Counted from the stretch's first letter, positions 7,449 through 16,497 are shown. The stretch is 64,000 nt of DNA from Bradyrhizobium sp. LTSP885 (GCF_000938305.1 NZ_JYMT01000043.1:124001-188000), one strand, 5' to 3'. Notes: generated by a model not told the origin, from the letters alone. Numbers and translations are program-made.

Positions 7449-9562
7449 CGATACCGCAGAATTGGCCGTATGCCGTTCAGGCTCGCCAGGATGGCCGAGC
7501 CGTTGCTGATCAGCGCCGTCATCTCGGGCGTGATCAGGCCGCCGGGCAACGCCAGTCCAAGCGCCAGGGTGTTGAGCGCCGCGACGATGGCGTAATTCTG
7601 CCGGATCAGGCTGACGGCGCCTTGCGAGATCTCGACGGCCTTGACGAGTTTCCACAGCGAATCCTCCATCAGGATGACGTCAGCGGATTCGTGCGTGACC
7701 TCGGCGCCGTGCTTCATCGCGATCCCGACATCGGCGAAGCTCAGCGCAGGGGAATCGTTGATGCCGTCGCCGACCATGGCGACCCGGTGTCCCTTGCGTT
7801 GCAGCTCCTGGATGACACTCGCCTTATCGGCCGGCAGCATGTCCGCGAAGTGCTCGGTCAGCCCCAGCCTGTTGCAGACGGCGCGCGCCACGACGGCGTT
7901 GTCACCGGTCAGCATGATGCTGTTCTTGACGCCCAGGGCATGCAGCCGCTGGATCACGGCACGGCTCTCGGCGCGGATCTCGTCGGAGTAAGGCACGAGG
8001 CCCGCCAGTTTGCCGTCCACCGCGATGTAGAGGCTCGAATAGCCGCGCTCGTCCAGCGCGGCGCGATCATGCACGGCCGCGCCGACCGCGATCTCGCTCT
8101 CGCGCATGAAGCGCTGGTTGCCGACATGGAGGTAATAGCCGTTGACCTGACCCTCGACGCCGAGGCCGAGGCGATAGGTCGTCTCGTTGCAGGGCGGGAT
8201 GTTGACGGCCAACTGCCGTGCCCGGGTGCGCAGCGCCTCGGCGACCGGGTGTTGCAGCTTGGTCTCCGCTGCTGCGGCAAGCCCGAGCAAATGGTTCGGC
8301 GTGATATTCCTTTGATAGGAGATCACGTCGATGACGGCCGGCGTGCCATGGGTCAGGGTGCCGGTCTTGTCGAACACCATCGTGTCGATCCCGGCGAGCT
8401 TCTCCATGTGGCCGCCGCTCTTGATGATCATGCCGGTCCGGGCGGCCAGCGTCATTGAGGACAGTACCGAGGTCGGCGCAGCGACGCGGATGCCGGTGCC
8501 GTAGTCAACGATCACGAGCGACAGGAAGCGGTTGAAGTCGCCGGAGACCATCGCGGTGCCGGTGGCGAGCGCCAGCGTCGGCGTCACCAGCCGGTCCGCG
8601 AAGCGCTCGGCATGGTTCTGCATCCTTGTGTCGCCGATCGGCGCGGATTCGATCAGATGCACGATCTGGCCGGCGGTGGTGGCGGACCCGACGCGCAGCG
8701 CCCGCAGCGTGATCTGGCCTTCGCGGATCACAGTCGCGGCGAAGGCGGCTTCACCCTTGCCGCGATGCACCGGCAGGCCTTCACCGGTGATGGTCTTCTG
8801 GTCGATGGTGGCGGAGCCTTCGAGGATCTCGCCGTCGACCGGGATCATCTCGCCTGGATACACCACGACGATATCGCCAGTCTGCAGCTCGATGGCGGGA
8901 ATCGACACGACATTGCCGTCGCGGAGCACCCAGGCCGTCTTCGACTGGAATTCCAGCAGCTCGTTGATGGCTCGCCGCGAACCCGCCGCGGTGAGGTCGC
9001 GGATCCAGTCGCCGAGCTTGATCAGCCAGGTGACGATGCAGCCCGCCAGCGGGTTGCCCTGGAGCATCGACGCTGAGATCGCGAGCGTATCGAGCACGTC
9101 GATGTTGAGCCGGCTTTCGTTCGACCAGACCTTCCAGGCCCGCTTGGCGATCGGGATCGCGTTCCAGAGCATCAGCGGCATGTTGATCGCCATGACCACC
9201 GGATTGGCGCTGAAGGCCATGACCAACGACAGCGTCGGCAGCGTCAGCGGCGACCGCTTCGAGACCTCCGGCGCGCCGGCGTGTGGCGCAACCGCGTCCT
9301 GCGCGGCACGGCTGCTCAAGGCCTTGAGCTCAGCCAGGCTCATGCTCTTGAAATGCCCGAGCAGCAGCAGGAGCCGTTGCTCCTGCGCCGGATCGTATTC
9401 CAGCACGAGGCTCGCGCAGTCGTAATTAATCCGCGCGCTCCTGACGCCGTCCTGCGCCTTCAACCACGCCAGGCAGGCCTCGCCCAGCCGGCGGCTCTGT
9501 CCGAGCGCGGGGATGCTCAGGCGAAGGCGGCCTGGCATCGAATGTCGGAAGCAGAAGTCCAT
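7445..9562 (-). CDS. P1B-like heavy-metal P-type ATPase lacking the CPx motif
   Basis: A 705-residue P-type ATPase. Residues 1-60 resemble a metal-associated domain without CxxC. The actuator TGE is at 259-261, the phosphorylated aspartate in FDKTGTLT at about 398, the P1B-type HP in LQHPVAEAL at 438-439, TGDN at 552 and GDGIND at 598. The membrane-site motif before the P domain, normally CPC or SPC, reads VDYGTGIRVAAPT (352-364) and has no cysteine. Metal specificity therefore cannot be inferred from known classes. It overlaps EcsC by 4 bases and follows the HMA_2-like gene after 25 bases, so the three form one unit. Confidence 0.88.
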   Translation of the reverse strand: MDFCFRHSMPGRLRLSIPALGQSRRLGEACLAWLKAQDGVRSARINYDCASLVLEYDPAQEQRLLLLLGHFKSMSLAELKALSSRAAQDAVAPHAGAPEVSKRSPLTLPTLSLVMAFSANPVVMAINMPLMLWNAIPIAKRAWKVWSNESRLNIDVLDTLAISASMLQGNPLAGCIVTWLIKLGDWIRDLTAAGSRRAINELLEFQSKTAWVLRDGNVVSIPAIELQTGDIVVVYPGEMIPVDGEILEGSATIDQKTITGEGLPVHRGKGEAAFAATVIREGQITLRALRVGSATTAGQIVHLIESAPIGDTRMQNHAERFADRLVTPTLALATGTAMVSGDFNRFLSLVIVDYGTGIRVAAPTSVLSSMTLAARTGMIIKSGGHMEKLAGIDTMVFDKTGTLTHGTPAVIDVISYQRNITPNHLLGLAAAAETKLQHPVAEALRTRARQLAVNIPPCNETTYRLGLGVEGQVNGYYLHVGNQRFMRESEIAVGAAVHDRAALDERGYSSLYIAVDGKLAGLVPYSDEIRAESRAVIQRLHALGVKNSIMLTGDNAVVARAVCNRLGLTEHFADMLPADKASVIQELQRKGHRVAMVGDGINDSPALSFADVGIAMKHGAEVTHESADVILMEDSLWKLVKAVEISQGAVSLIRQNYAIVAALNTLALGLALPGGLITPEMTALISNGSAILASLNGIRPILRYR

Positions 9563-9587
9563 GAGGTTGCACTCTCGCCGGTGGCGG

Positions 9588-10151
9588 TCAGGCCGTAGCG
9601 CGCGCCGGTTCCGCTTCCGCTTCCGCAGCCTCGGCCATGTTCGACTGGATCATGTGGTTGAGTGCAAAAACCGCCAGCGTGACCCAGACCGGCGTCGCCG
9701 CACTGGCGCCGACCTCGAAGATGGTGAAGCCCGCGATACCGGTGGCGAGCAGGATTTTCAGATCGACCACGTTTCCGGTGGCGACCTTGATCCCGTTATC
9801 GAAGTCCTTGAAGAAATCGACGATCACTCTCGCGGCGTGCGAATGCTCGGCGAGATACTCGGCTTCCTGCTCGATCTTGCTCGCCAGCGCGTCGATCTCG
9901 TCGGCCGGCGGCTTGTGGTGACCCCCGGTGTGATGTTCCAGCCGGCCATGAAACTCGTCGTGCCGGTCGGTGTCGTAATGCAGCACGACACTTCCCGTCG
10001 CAGGATTGACCGTGACTTGCTCGACGCCGGGAATGACCTTGAACGTCTCCTTGATCTGTTCGAGAAGCTCGGGGTTTTCCTTGGCTGACGGTATCTTCAT
10101 GCGAATCCGGCCGGGAACCTGATGCGCAATCTGCAGCTTCATCTTGGTCAT
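9588..10151 (-). CDS. HMA_2-like metal-associated-domain protein
   Basis: A 187-residue protein. The N-terminal half (IAHQVPGRIRMKIPSAKE, then GVEQVTVNPATGSVVLHYD) has the ferredoxin-like fold pattern of the HMA_2 family and parallels the N-terminus of the adjacent ATPase (MPGRLRLSIPAL). There is no CxxC metal site. A histidine-rich stretch (RLEHHTGGHHKPP) follows, then a helix and a hydrophobic C-terminal segment (KILLATGIAGFTIFEVG, then VWVTLAVFALNHMIQ). It is probably a membrane-anchored accessory to the ATPase. An AGAGGA ribosome site lies about 6 bases before the ATG at 10151. The histidine cluster could bind a divalent metal; this is inference. Confidence 0.75.
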   Translation of the reverse strand: MTKMKLQIAHQVPGRIRMKIPSAKENPELLEQIKETFKVIPGVEQVTVNPATGSVVLHYDTDRHDEFHGRLEHHTGGHHKPPADEIDALASKIEQEAEYLAEHSHAARVIVDFFKDFDNGIKVATGNVVDLKILLATGIAGFTIFEVGASAATPVWVTLAVFALNHMIQSNMAEAAEAEAEPARATA

Positions 10152-10289
10152 CGCAGTCCTCTGGCAACTCGGGAGCCGGCGTCGGGCACAAATGCCGCCA
10201 TCGTCAAGCGCAATTGCTTGCAGCGCCGCCGTCCACGTCGCAGAGACAGCTCTCTCAGCTGTCTCGCCCTATGCGCGGTCTTGTGCGGC

Positions 10290-10679
10290 TCAGGCCGCCG
10301 ACGGAGCCCGGCCGTCCGCAGCCTTGGCGTCCTGCGCGCCTTCGGCCTTCACTTCCGCGACGATGTCGTTGACCTGCTCATGCGCCTCGGCAAACATCTC
10401 GCGCGACTTCTGCGCGAATTTGTAGGTGCCGCGAACGGTGGATTTGAACAGCGGGTTGAGTGCGCCGGCGAGCTTCGGCAGGTATTTCGGAGCCGCGACC
10501 GCGGCGACGCCGAGTGCAAGTCCCGGAAGCAGGGCAGCTTCGAACACGGCAGCACCGACGGCCACCACGGCGACAATCGCGACCGTCTTGCTCACACCGT
10601 TGCCTTCCTCGGCATGCTCATCGGCGACCTCATCGTGAGGGGCGGCATTATGGGCGCTACCATTATGGTTCGGGTTCAT
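10290..10679 (-). CDS. DUF5132-like small membrane protein
   Basis: A 129-residue protein starting MNPNHNGSAHNAAPHDEV. It has a His/Glu-rich N-terminus, one strong hydrophobic segment (KTVAIVAVVAVGAAVFEAA into LLPGLALGVAAVAAPKYLP), and a charged helical C-terminus. This matches the DUF5132 type, which in my recollection neighbours HMA_2 proteins and P-type ATPases. The start at 10679 is preferred; the open frame continues upstream to 10913 without protein-like features. It lies 138 bases upstream of the HMA_2-like gene on the same strand and is probably the first gene of that cluster. Confidence 0.7.
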   Translation of the reverse strand: MNPNHNGSAHNAAPHDEVADEHAEEGNGVSKTVAIVAVVAVGAAVFEAALLPGLALGVAAVAAPKYLPKLAGALNPLFKSTVRGTYKFAQKSREMFAEAHEQVNDIVAEVKAEGAQDAKAADGRAPSAA

Positions 10680-11184
10680 CGCTAATCCCTTATGACGGCA
10701 CAAATTACTGGACTTCCACCCATAACGGCGGATTGAAATAGATTCATGACACTTGAGTGACAGTCCTTCGGGGCTCATCGCCGCATGGGTTACGGCGCGG
10801 CACACAAGGAATCTCGCTCGCAACCGCTGCAGAAGAGAGGCCGATAGTGATCGCGACGGGTGATCCGGGGCGCAGCTGACGTCGGCCTGACAGCGGGCCG
10901 GTTTTGTGAGCATTCCGTGCCGGCTTTTGCAGCATTGGGCAGCTTGCCTTCATGGGACGAACCTGCGAGCTTCGTCCGGTCCAATCTGGACATCATCATA
11001 TCCTTTGGAGCGGGGCAGCTCCCGACCGGCAACGGACGGGTGCTTTTTGTTGGGTGAACGGTCATGTCGCAACCGGACACGTGGCGGGTAGGGGTTTTGA
11101 TCCCAGCCCAGGCTCTATCGGACTGCCCGTCTTTATCTCGCCTCACCTCAACATGATTGATCCGCCCTCAAAGGCCAACGCAAC
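10680..11184. other. Intergenic stretch, about 500 bases
   Basis: This lies between the divergent DUF5132-like and nitrilase genes. Overlapping frames of 60-118 codons occur on both strands but have no start context or recognisable composition. It must contain the promoters of both flanking genes. I looked for a TTGA-N6-TCAA (FixK/FNR) box before the DUF5132 gene and found only a poor half-match near 10733. No repeat or RNA gene is evident. Confidence 0.5.
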
Positions 11185-12927
11185 ATGACATCGACGACAA
11201 CTTTCAAGGCCGCCACCGTTCAGTTCGAACCGACGATGTTCGAGAAGGAGCGCAACATCCAGCGCCTGCTGGCGCTCTGCGCAGAGGCAGCCGCTTCCGG
11301 CGCGCGTCTCATCGTGACGCCCGAGATGGGCACCACCGGCTATTGCTGGCACGATCGTGCCGAGGTGAAGCCCTTCGTCGAGACGATTCCGGGGCCGACC
11401 ACCGACCGCTTCCAGTCACTGGCAGCGCAACACGCCTGCTACATCGTGGTCGGGATGCCCGAGGTCGATGCGGCGACCGATCTTTATTACAACACCGCCG
11501 TTCTGATCGGGCCTGATGGCGTGATCGGGCGCCATCGCAAGTCGCATCCCTATATCTCCGAGCCGAAATGGGCGGTCAGCGGCGACATCGCGCATGAGGT
11601 GTTCGATACCGAGATCGGGCGCATCGCGCTCCTGATCTGCATGGACCTGCACTTCTTCGAGACCGCCAGGATCGAGGCGCTCGCAGGCGCCGATGTGATT
11701 TGTCACATCTCGAACTGGCTGGCCGAACGGACACCGGCGCCGTACTGGATCAACCGTGCCTTCGAAAACGCATGCTACGTGATCGAGAGCAATCGCTGGG
11801 GACTTGAGCGAACCATGCAGTTCAGCGGCGGAAGCTGCATCATCGAACCCGATGGCCGGGTGTCGGCCTCGATCGATGGCGGCGATGCGGTTGCCTACGG
11901 CACGATTGATCTGGCGCGGGCGAGGCAGCGCGAGGTGTTGTCGGAGCAGGTTTTCAAGGCACGCCGTCCCGAACTCTACACCAGCCTGATGACCAACAGC
12001 TTCACCTGGAATCCAAACGACTTTTTCAAGCTCTATGGCCATCAGCCCAAGCCACCGGGCCGCAAATCCATTCTCGCGGTTGCGCAATTTGCACCGTCGA
12101 GCGGGACCGCCGAAAATCTCGCAGCCATCAGCGCGATTGCAACGGAGGCCAGGGGTGCCGACGCGCCCGACATGCTGGTGTTTCCCGAGCTGTCGCTGAC
12201 CGGACCGGATGTGCCGGCGGCGCGGGCCGAGCGGCTGACGGGGCCCGCGGTGACAGCGTTCGTGCGGCTCGCCATGCGTCTTCGAATGTATCTGGTCGCG
12301 GGGCTCGCGGAAGCGGCCGACGGCAAGGTCTACAACACCGCCGTGCTGGCGGGGCCGGAAGGCTTGGTTGGCTTCTATCGGAAAACCCATCTCGGCGGCA
12401 GCGACGCCGGCTGGGCCAGCGCCGGCGACAAGTGGAAGGTGTTCGACTTGCCGATCGGGCGCGTCGGGCTCGCGATCGGCCATGACGCGCTGTATCCGGA
12501 AGCCATTCGCTCATTGGCGCTGGAGGGGTGCGACATCGTCGCCTGCCCCGCCGCGCTGCGCGGGGTCTTTACCGGCGCGCATGCGGGAACGGCCATCCCG
12601 CACAATTATCCGATCCCAAAAGGCGCCGATCCCTATCACTGGCACGCGATGCGGGTCCGCGGCGGCGAGAACAACCTCTATTTCGCCTTCGCCAATGTGT
12701 TCGATCCGCCGCGGGGCTATCAGGGCAAGAGCGCCGTGTTCGGTCCCGACAGCTTCGCCTTCCCGCGGCAGGAATCGGCTATCCTCGATGAGGAAGGCGT
12801 CGCGTCGGTGGTCGTCGACACCACCAACCTCGATACGCCCTATCCGACCAATGTCGTGCGCCGGAAGGACCTCATCACCATGCGATTGCCGCATCACTAT
12901 CTGCCGTTGGTCAAATGGCATCAGTAG
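11185..12927 (+). CDS. Tandem nitrilase-superfamily amidohydrolase with an inactive second domain
   Basis: A 580-residue protein with two carbon-nitrogen hydrolase domains. Domain 1 (residues 5-270) has the complete Glu-Lys-Cys triad: Glu47 in TPEMGTTGY, Lys119 in RKSHPY and Cys152 in LICMDLHF. Domain 2 (295-570) keeps Glu335 (FPELSLTG) and Lys400 (YRKTHLGG), but the cysteine position is Gly432 in LAIGHDALYPE. The second half is therefore probably structural or regulatory. Family members hydrolyse nitriles, amides or N-carbamoyl compounds; the substrate here is unknown. The start is the ATG at 11185. It converges with a cytochrome P450 gene, 12 bases apart at the stops. Confidence 0.88.
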   Translation: MTSTTTFKAATVQFEPTMFEKERNIQRLLALCAEAAASGARLIVTPEMGTTGYCWHDRAEVKPFVETIPGPTTDRFQSLAAQHACYIVVGMPEVDAATDLYYNTAVLIGPDGVIGRHRKSHPYISEPKWAVSGDIAHEVFDTEIGRIALLICMDLHFFETARIEALAGADVICHISNWLAERTPAPYWINRAFENACYVIESNRWGLERTMQFSGGSCIIEPDGRVSASIDGGDAVAYGTIDLARARQREVLSEQVFKARRPELYTSLMTNSFTWNPNDFFKLYGHQPKPPGRKSILAVAQFAPSSGTAENLAAISAIATEARGADAPDMLVFPELSLTGPDVPAARAERLTGPAVTAFVRLAMRLRMYLVAGLAEAADGKVYNTAVLAGPEGLVGFYRKTHLGGSDAGWASAGDKWKVFDLPIGRVGLAIGHDALYPEAIRSLALEGCDIVACPAALRGVFTGAHAGTAIPHNYPIPKGADPYHWHAMRVRGGENNLYFAFANVFDPPRGYQGKSAVFGPDSFAFPRQESAILDEEGVASVVVDTTNLDTPYPTNVVRRKDLITMRLPHHYLPLVKWHQ

Positions 12928-12939
12928 GCGGCGTGCGCC

Positions 12940-14109
12940 TTACGCGTCCCAGGTCACCGGCAGGTCCACCATTCCCCGGAACGCCCAGCCGCCGATCCGC
13001 GGCGGCTGATCCGCGATCAGCCGCAAGTTCTTCAGCCGCTTGAAGATCGCGGGCAGCGCGACGTCGGCGACCATGGCGCGGGAGGCCCAGGCGCCGGCGC
13101 AGAAATGCGGGCCGGCGCCGAATGCGATGCTCTTGCTCACGTCGCGGCGCACGTCGAACGCTTCAGGTCTTTCGAAATGCTTCTCGTCGCGGTTGGCCGA
13201 GCCGAACATCAGGAACACGCGCTCGTTGGGTTCGAACGCGATGTCTCTGATCGTCCAGGGCTTTGCGATCCGCCGCGGCGACATGCCGATCGGCGAGATC
13301 CAGCGGGCGTATTCCTCGAAGGTCTGCAGCCACGGGATCGCGCCGCTGGTTGCCAGCGCGAGCTGCTCCGGATGGGTGAGGAGCGCCCACACCGTGCCGG
13401 CGATGGCATCGCGCGGCTCGTTCTGGCCGCCGGAGATTGCAAGCTTGATGTTGGCGCGCACGCTGTCCATCGGCATGCCGGATTGCAGCATGACGCCGAG
13501 CAGGCTGAGGTCGGGTGTTTTGCTCAGCACCGGCACCATGTCGTCGATCGCGGCATCGATGCCCGAAGTCGCGGCGTGGCAGCGCGCTTCGATCGCGGGA
13601 TCGCCGGTATAGTTGGCGATGCCGTCGATCATGCCCTGCGACCAGGCGTTCATGTCCTGGTAGCGCATGCTGGTGAGGCCGGTGATCGACTTCAGGCATT
13701 CCGCCGAGAACGGCAGCGCGAAGGCCTGCACGAAATCGACCACGCCGTCCGGTTTCAGCTCGTCGAGGATCCGCATTGCGTGTCCCTCGAACTGCGCTGT
13801 CCAGTGCGATCGTACGGTCTTGGGTGAAACCGCCGGAAAGATCGCCTTGCGCTCGTTCATGTGCGCATCGCCGTCCTTGCGCATCATGTTGTGGCCCATC
13901 AGCCGGTTCATCAACCCTTCGGGTTGGTGCGATGAGAACACGTCGATCTGCTTTTCCGAGACGAAGATGTCGTCGCGGCGGCACAGCAGGGTGCTGCCAA
14001 GCTGTGGGACGAAGGCAATCGGCGCCTCCTTCCGCATCCGCGCAAGCGCCGGGTAGGGGTCCTGCCAGAAGGCAGGTATGTCGATGTCGAAATGCGGCGC
14101 GGTGCTCAC
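12940..14109 (-). CDS. Cytochrome P450
   Basis: A 389-residue soluble bacterial P450 that would oxidise a small organic substrate using electrons from a ferredoxin. The haem-binding loop is FGAGPHFCAGAWASR with the cysteine ligand. The I-helix reads SGGQNEPRDAI, with Asn-Glu where Asp/Glu-Thr is usual. An ExxR-type pair is in FEEYARW. The GTG at 14109 was chosen because MSTAPHFDIDIPAFW is the usual N-terminal start; it is preceded by AAGAGAG. The ATG at 14301 would add 64 residues without homology. No ferredoxin or reductase gene is adjacent, so the redox partners are elsewhere. Confidence 0.92.
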   Translation of the reverse strand: MSTAPHFDIDIPAFWQDPYPALARMRKEAPIAFVPQLGSTLLCRRDDIFVSEKQIDVFSSHQPEGLMNRLMGHNMMRKDGDAHMNERKAIFPAVSPKTVRSHWTAQFEGHAMRILDELKPDGVVDFVQAFALPFSAECLKSITGLTSMRYQDMNAWSQGMIDGIANYTGDPAIEARCHAATSGIDAAIDDMVPVLSKTPDLSLLGVMLQSGMPMDSVRANIKLAISGGQNEPRDAIAGTVWALLTHPEQLALATSGAIPWLQTFEEYARWISPIGMSPRRIAKPWTIRDIAFEPNERVFLMFGSANRDEKHFERPEAFDVRRDVSKSIAFGAGPHFCAGAWASRAMVADVALPAIFKRLKNLRLIADQPPRIGGWAFRGMVDLPVTWDA

Positions 14110-14194
14110 GGCTCGGCTCTCTTGTCCTGATGCAGGATAGGCGAGCGACCCACCGCTGTCTGTCCCCATGATTTGGGACAGCAAGCGGGCAAGC

Positions 14195-14887
14195 TCAGGC
14201 GACGGAATCCGCGCCCAATGCGTCGGCGAGCGCCGTGAAGCTGTCAGCGTAGATGTCAAACCAGCTCTCCGGCGCCACATCAGGCCTTGCATCGGGGCCA
14301 AATTCGAGCGGACGCGCGACGAATGCGGTGCGCATGCCGAAGTCTCGCGCGGCCCTCAGATCATATTTATGGCAGGCGACCATCATGATTTGATCCGGCC
14401 TGTAGCCGAGGAAATCGACCGTCAATTGGTAGACGGCCGGGGCGGGCTTGTAGCTCCTTGCCAACTCCGCTGTCAGGATCGCGTCGAACGGCAGGTTGGC
14501 ATGCTTCGCGACGGCCACCACCGCCGCCATTCCGGCGTTAGACAATGTCGCCGTCGTAAACCGGCGACGCAGACGGGAAAGCCCTTCGACGGTATCAGGC
14601 CAGGCATCGAGCCTGGTCCAGACCAGGTTGAGCTCGTCGCGCTCCTGCCGGGTAAAAGCGCCGCCGAGGCTCCGCCGCTCCAGCAAGATGTCCAGCGCTT
14701 CACGATGGATCTGATCGACTCGCAGCCATGGCCGTTGTCCTGTTATCACCGCATCGAGTGTCACACGGTACAGGTCGCGCCATTCGGCCAGCAGCGTCGT
14801 CCAGTCGATCGCCAGTCCCTTGTCTCGATTGGCGGCCGCGCCTGCGCGCAGAACCGGCCCATAGAAGTCGACACAGGTGCCCTGCAC
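14195..14887 (-). CDS. Haloacid dehalogenase type II (HAD family), start unclear
   Basis: The frame encodes a type II 2-haloacid dehalogenase-like protein: QGTCVDFYGPVLR, a cap region, the motif TLSNAG, the lysine region ARSYKPAP, and the distal VACHKYDLRAARDFGM. The only in-frame start codon is a GTG at 14887, but the nucleophile aspartate of the family motif FDVQGT is encoded one codon upstream (14888-14890). The upstream frame IRALAFD matches the family N-terminus and stays open to a TGA at 14969-14971 with no ATG, GTG or TTG. Either an ATT (14924-14926) is used, or the gene has lost its start and is decaying. Otherwise the length (about 240 residues) is normal. Confidence 0.75.
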   Translation of the reverse strand: MQGTCVDFYGPVLRAGAAANRDKGLAIDWTTLLAEWRDLYRVTLDAVITGQRPWLRVDQIHREALDILLERRSLGGAFTRQERDELNLVWTRLDAWPDTVEGLSRLRRRFTTATLSNAGMAAVVAVAKHANLPFDAILTAELARSYKPAPAVYQLTVDFLGYRPDQIMMVACHKYDLRAARDFGMRTAFVARPLEFGPDARPDVAPESWFDIYADSFTALADALGADSVA

Positions 14888-15158
14888 ATCGAATGCGAGC
14901 GCTCTAATATCTTTGCTGTCCTGAATTGCGTGACTGCTTGCACCTGCGACTGCCCCTTCAGTTCCTGCTCATCCGCGTGGCGACCGATCTCACAGGACTA
15001 GCAGCCGCATCTGGAAAGGACATGCTGTCGGGATGCAAAAGAAAGAGATGATGTAACAAGTGTCACAAGCAGTTCTGTCACTTTGTCACATCCAGACGTA
15101 CGTGTCCGGATTGCTCCTCGTACCTGTGCGGCGGCGGAGTCCGCGAGACCGGCCTGCC

Positions 15159-15956
15159 TCAGTTCAGGCTGCGGGCCGATGCGATGAGGCGCAGTGCGAT
15201 GGCGAACAGCTCGTTCTGCGAGGAGATGCCGAGCTTGTCATAGGCGCGCTTGCGGTAGGTGAGGGCGGAATGCAGCCCGATTCCGAGCTCGGCCGCGATC
15301 GCTTCGGAGCTGAGGCCGGAGAGGATGCGCAGGCACACCTCCTTCTCGCGTCCGGTCAGGATCGTGAACGGCTCGGCGGTTGCGAACAGGGCCTTCAGGC
15401 GGCCCATCGGATCGCTGTCCGGCACCGCGTCGCGCTGGAAGTGGCGCGCCACCGCCGCGCTCACCGCCGGCGCGACCGCGGTCAGGCGCTGGATCTGGTC
15501 GCGCGTGAAACGGCCCTGCTCAGTGATGCGGTAGAAATTCACATAGAAGCAGGTGTCGTCGACCCAGATCGCGGACGCGAACTTGTCGACGATGTCGGAA
15601 TCGTCGAAGAACATCTTGCGATAGCTGTCGCTGTACATGCGGCGGGCAAAGGCCGGCAGCACGATCGGCGCTGTGCGCGCCTGCCCCTCGAACACGGCAT
15701 CGCGGTTCGGGTCGGTCCGGTGGAAATGCTCGGAATAGGCGATGCCGAGGTCGCGGCCAGTCGGAATATTGCCGACGTCGAGCAGGCATGCGGCGGAGCG
15801 CGGGCCTGCGAACGAGAACACCATGCAGTGGCCGACATCGGCGACACGCCGCAGCGCGCCGATCAGCGCCTGCGGAAAGCCGTCGCGGCCGATCGCCAGC
15901 AGTGCCGGCGTGATGTCGCTGATAGCAGACGTCGTGAAGGCGGAATCGGCCTTCAT
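15159..15956 (-). CDS. LuxR-family transcriptional regulator
   Basis: A 265-residue regulator. The C-terminal HTH (about 198-258) has the LuxR/GerE signature TGREKEVCLRILSGLSSEAI followed by AAELGIGLHSALTYRKRAYDKLGISS. The N-terminal 190 residues have no receiver domain and no clear autoinducer-binding signature, so the ligand is unknown. The leader on its minus-strand 5' side is short before the NTF2-like gene region. Upstream on the other side (15055-15090) there are three TGTCAC repeats that might be binding sites for some regulator, but they lie at its 3' side. Confidence 0.85.
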   Translation of the reverse strand: MKADSAFTTSAISDITPALLAIGRDGFPQALIGALRRVADVGHCMVFSFAGPRSAACLLDVGNIPTGRDLGIAYSEHFHRTDPNRDAVFEGQARTAPIVLPAFARRMYSDSYRKMFFDDSDIVDKFASAIWVDDTCFYVNFYRITEQGRFTRDQIQRLTAVAPAVSAAVARHFQRDAVPDSDPMGRLKALFATAEPFTILTGREKEVCLRILSGLSSEAIAAELGIGLHSALTYRKRAYDKLGISSQNELFAIALRLIASARSLN

Positions 15957-16025
15957 GGTGTCCTCCCGATTTGTTCCGGGAACACTATCAGCGACATCGC
16001 CGGTGTGGAAGCGGCTGGCCGAAGC

Positions 16026-16388
16026 TCAGGCGCCCGGCAGCTGGTCGAGGAAGCCCGTGATGCTCCTGATGCGGCCGTCCTTCAGCACGGCGAAGTCGGT
16101 GCCCTTGATCGGGCTGTCGACGCCATCGGGGCCAAGGCCCCAGGAGAAGCGGACATGGTCGCCGTAACCATTGGGCTCGCCGATCAGCTTGAAGTGGAAG
16201 TCGGGAAACTTCTGCTGCACGCCCGCGATCAGCGCGTCGACGCCGTCATGGCCGTCGCCGCTCATCAGCGGGTCGAGATAACGTGCATCCGCGGTCCAGC
16301 TTTCGCTCAGCAGCTCGCGGCGCCGGCTCGGCGTCCGCTCGTTCCAGAGGTCGATATAGCTGCGGGCGATGCTGGCGTGGTCGGTCAT
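16026..16388 (-). CDS. NTF2-like/SnoaL-fold small protein
   Basis: A 120-residue protein, MTDHASIARSYIDLWNER with a later HDGVDALIAGVQQKFPDFHF segment. This is the cone-shaped alpha+beta barrel pattern of the SnoaL/NTF2-like superfamily, which includes small enzymes (isomerases, cyclases, dehydratases) and ligand-binding proteins. The catalytic residues vary in the family, so no reaction is assigned. It is probably co-oriented with the LuxR gene, 69 bases away. Confidence 0.8.
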   Translation of the reverse strand: MTDHASIARSYIDLWNERTPSRRRELLSESWTADARYLDPLMSGDGHDGVDALIAGVQQKFPDFHFKLIGEPNGYGDHVRFSWGLGPDGVDSPIKGTDFAVLKDGRIRSITGFLDQLPGA

Positions 16389-16497
16389 TGTTCTCTCCTT
16401 CGATGGCGCCGGACTGTTCGGCTGTCACGACTATCGAAGGTTTGCCGGTGACGTTCGATTACCTCGCACGTCATGCTGCGCGTGATCACAACGCAGG

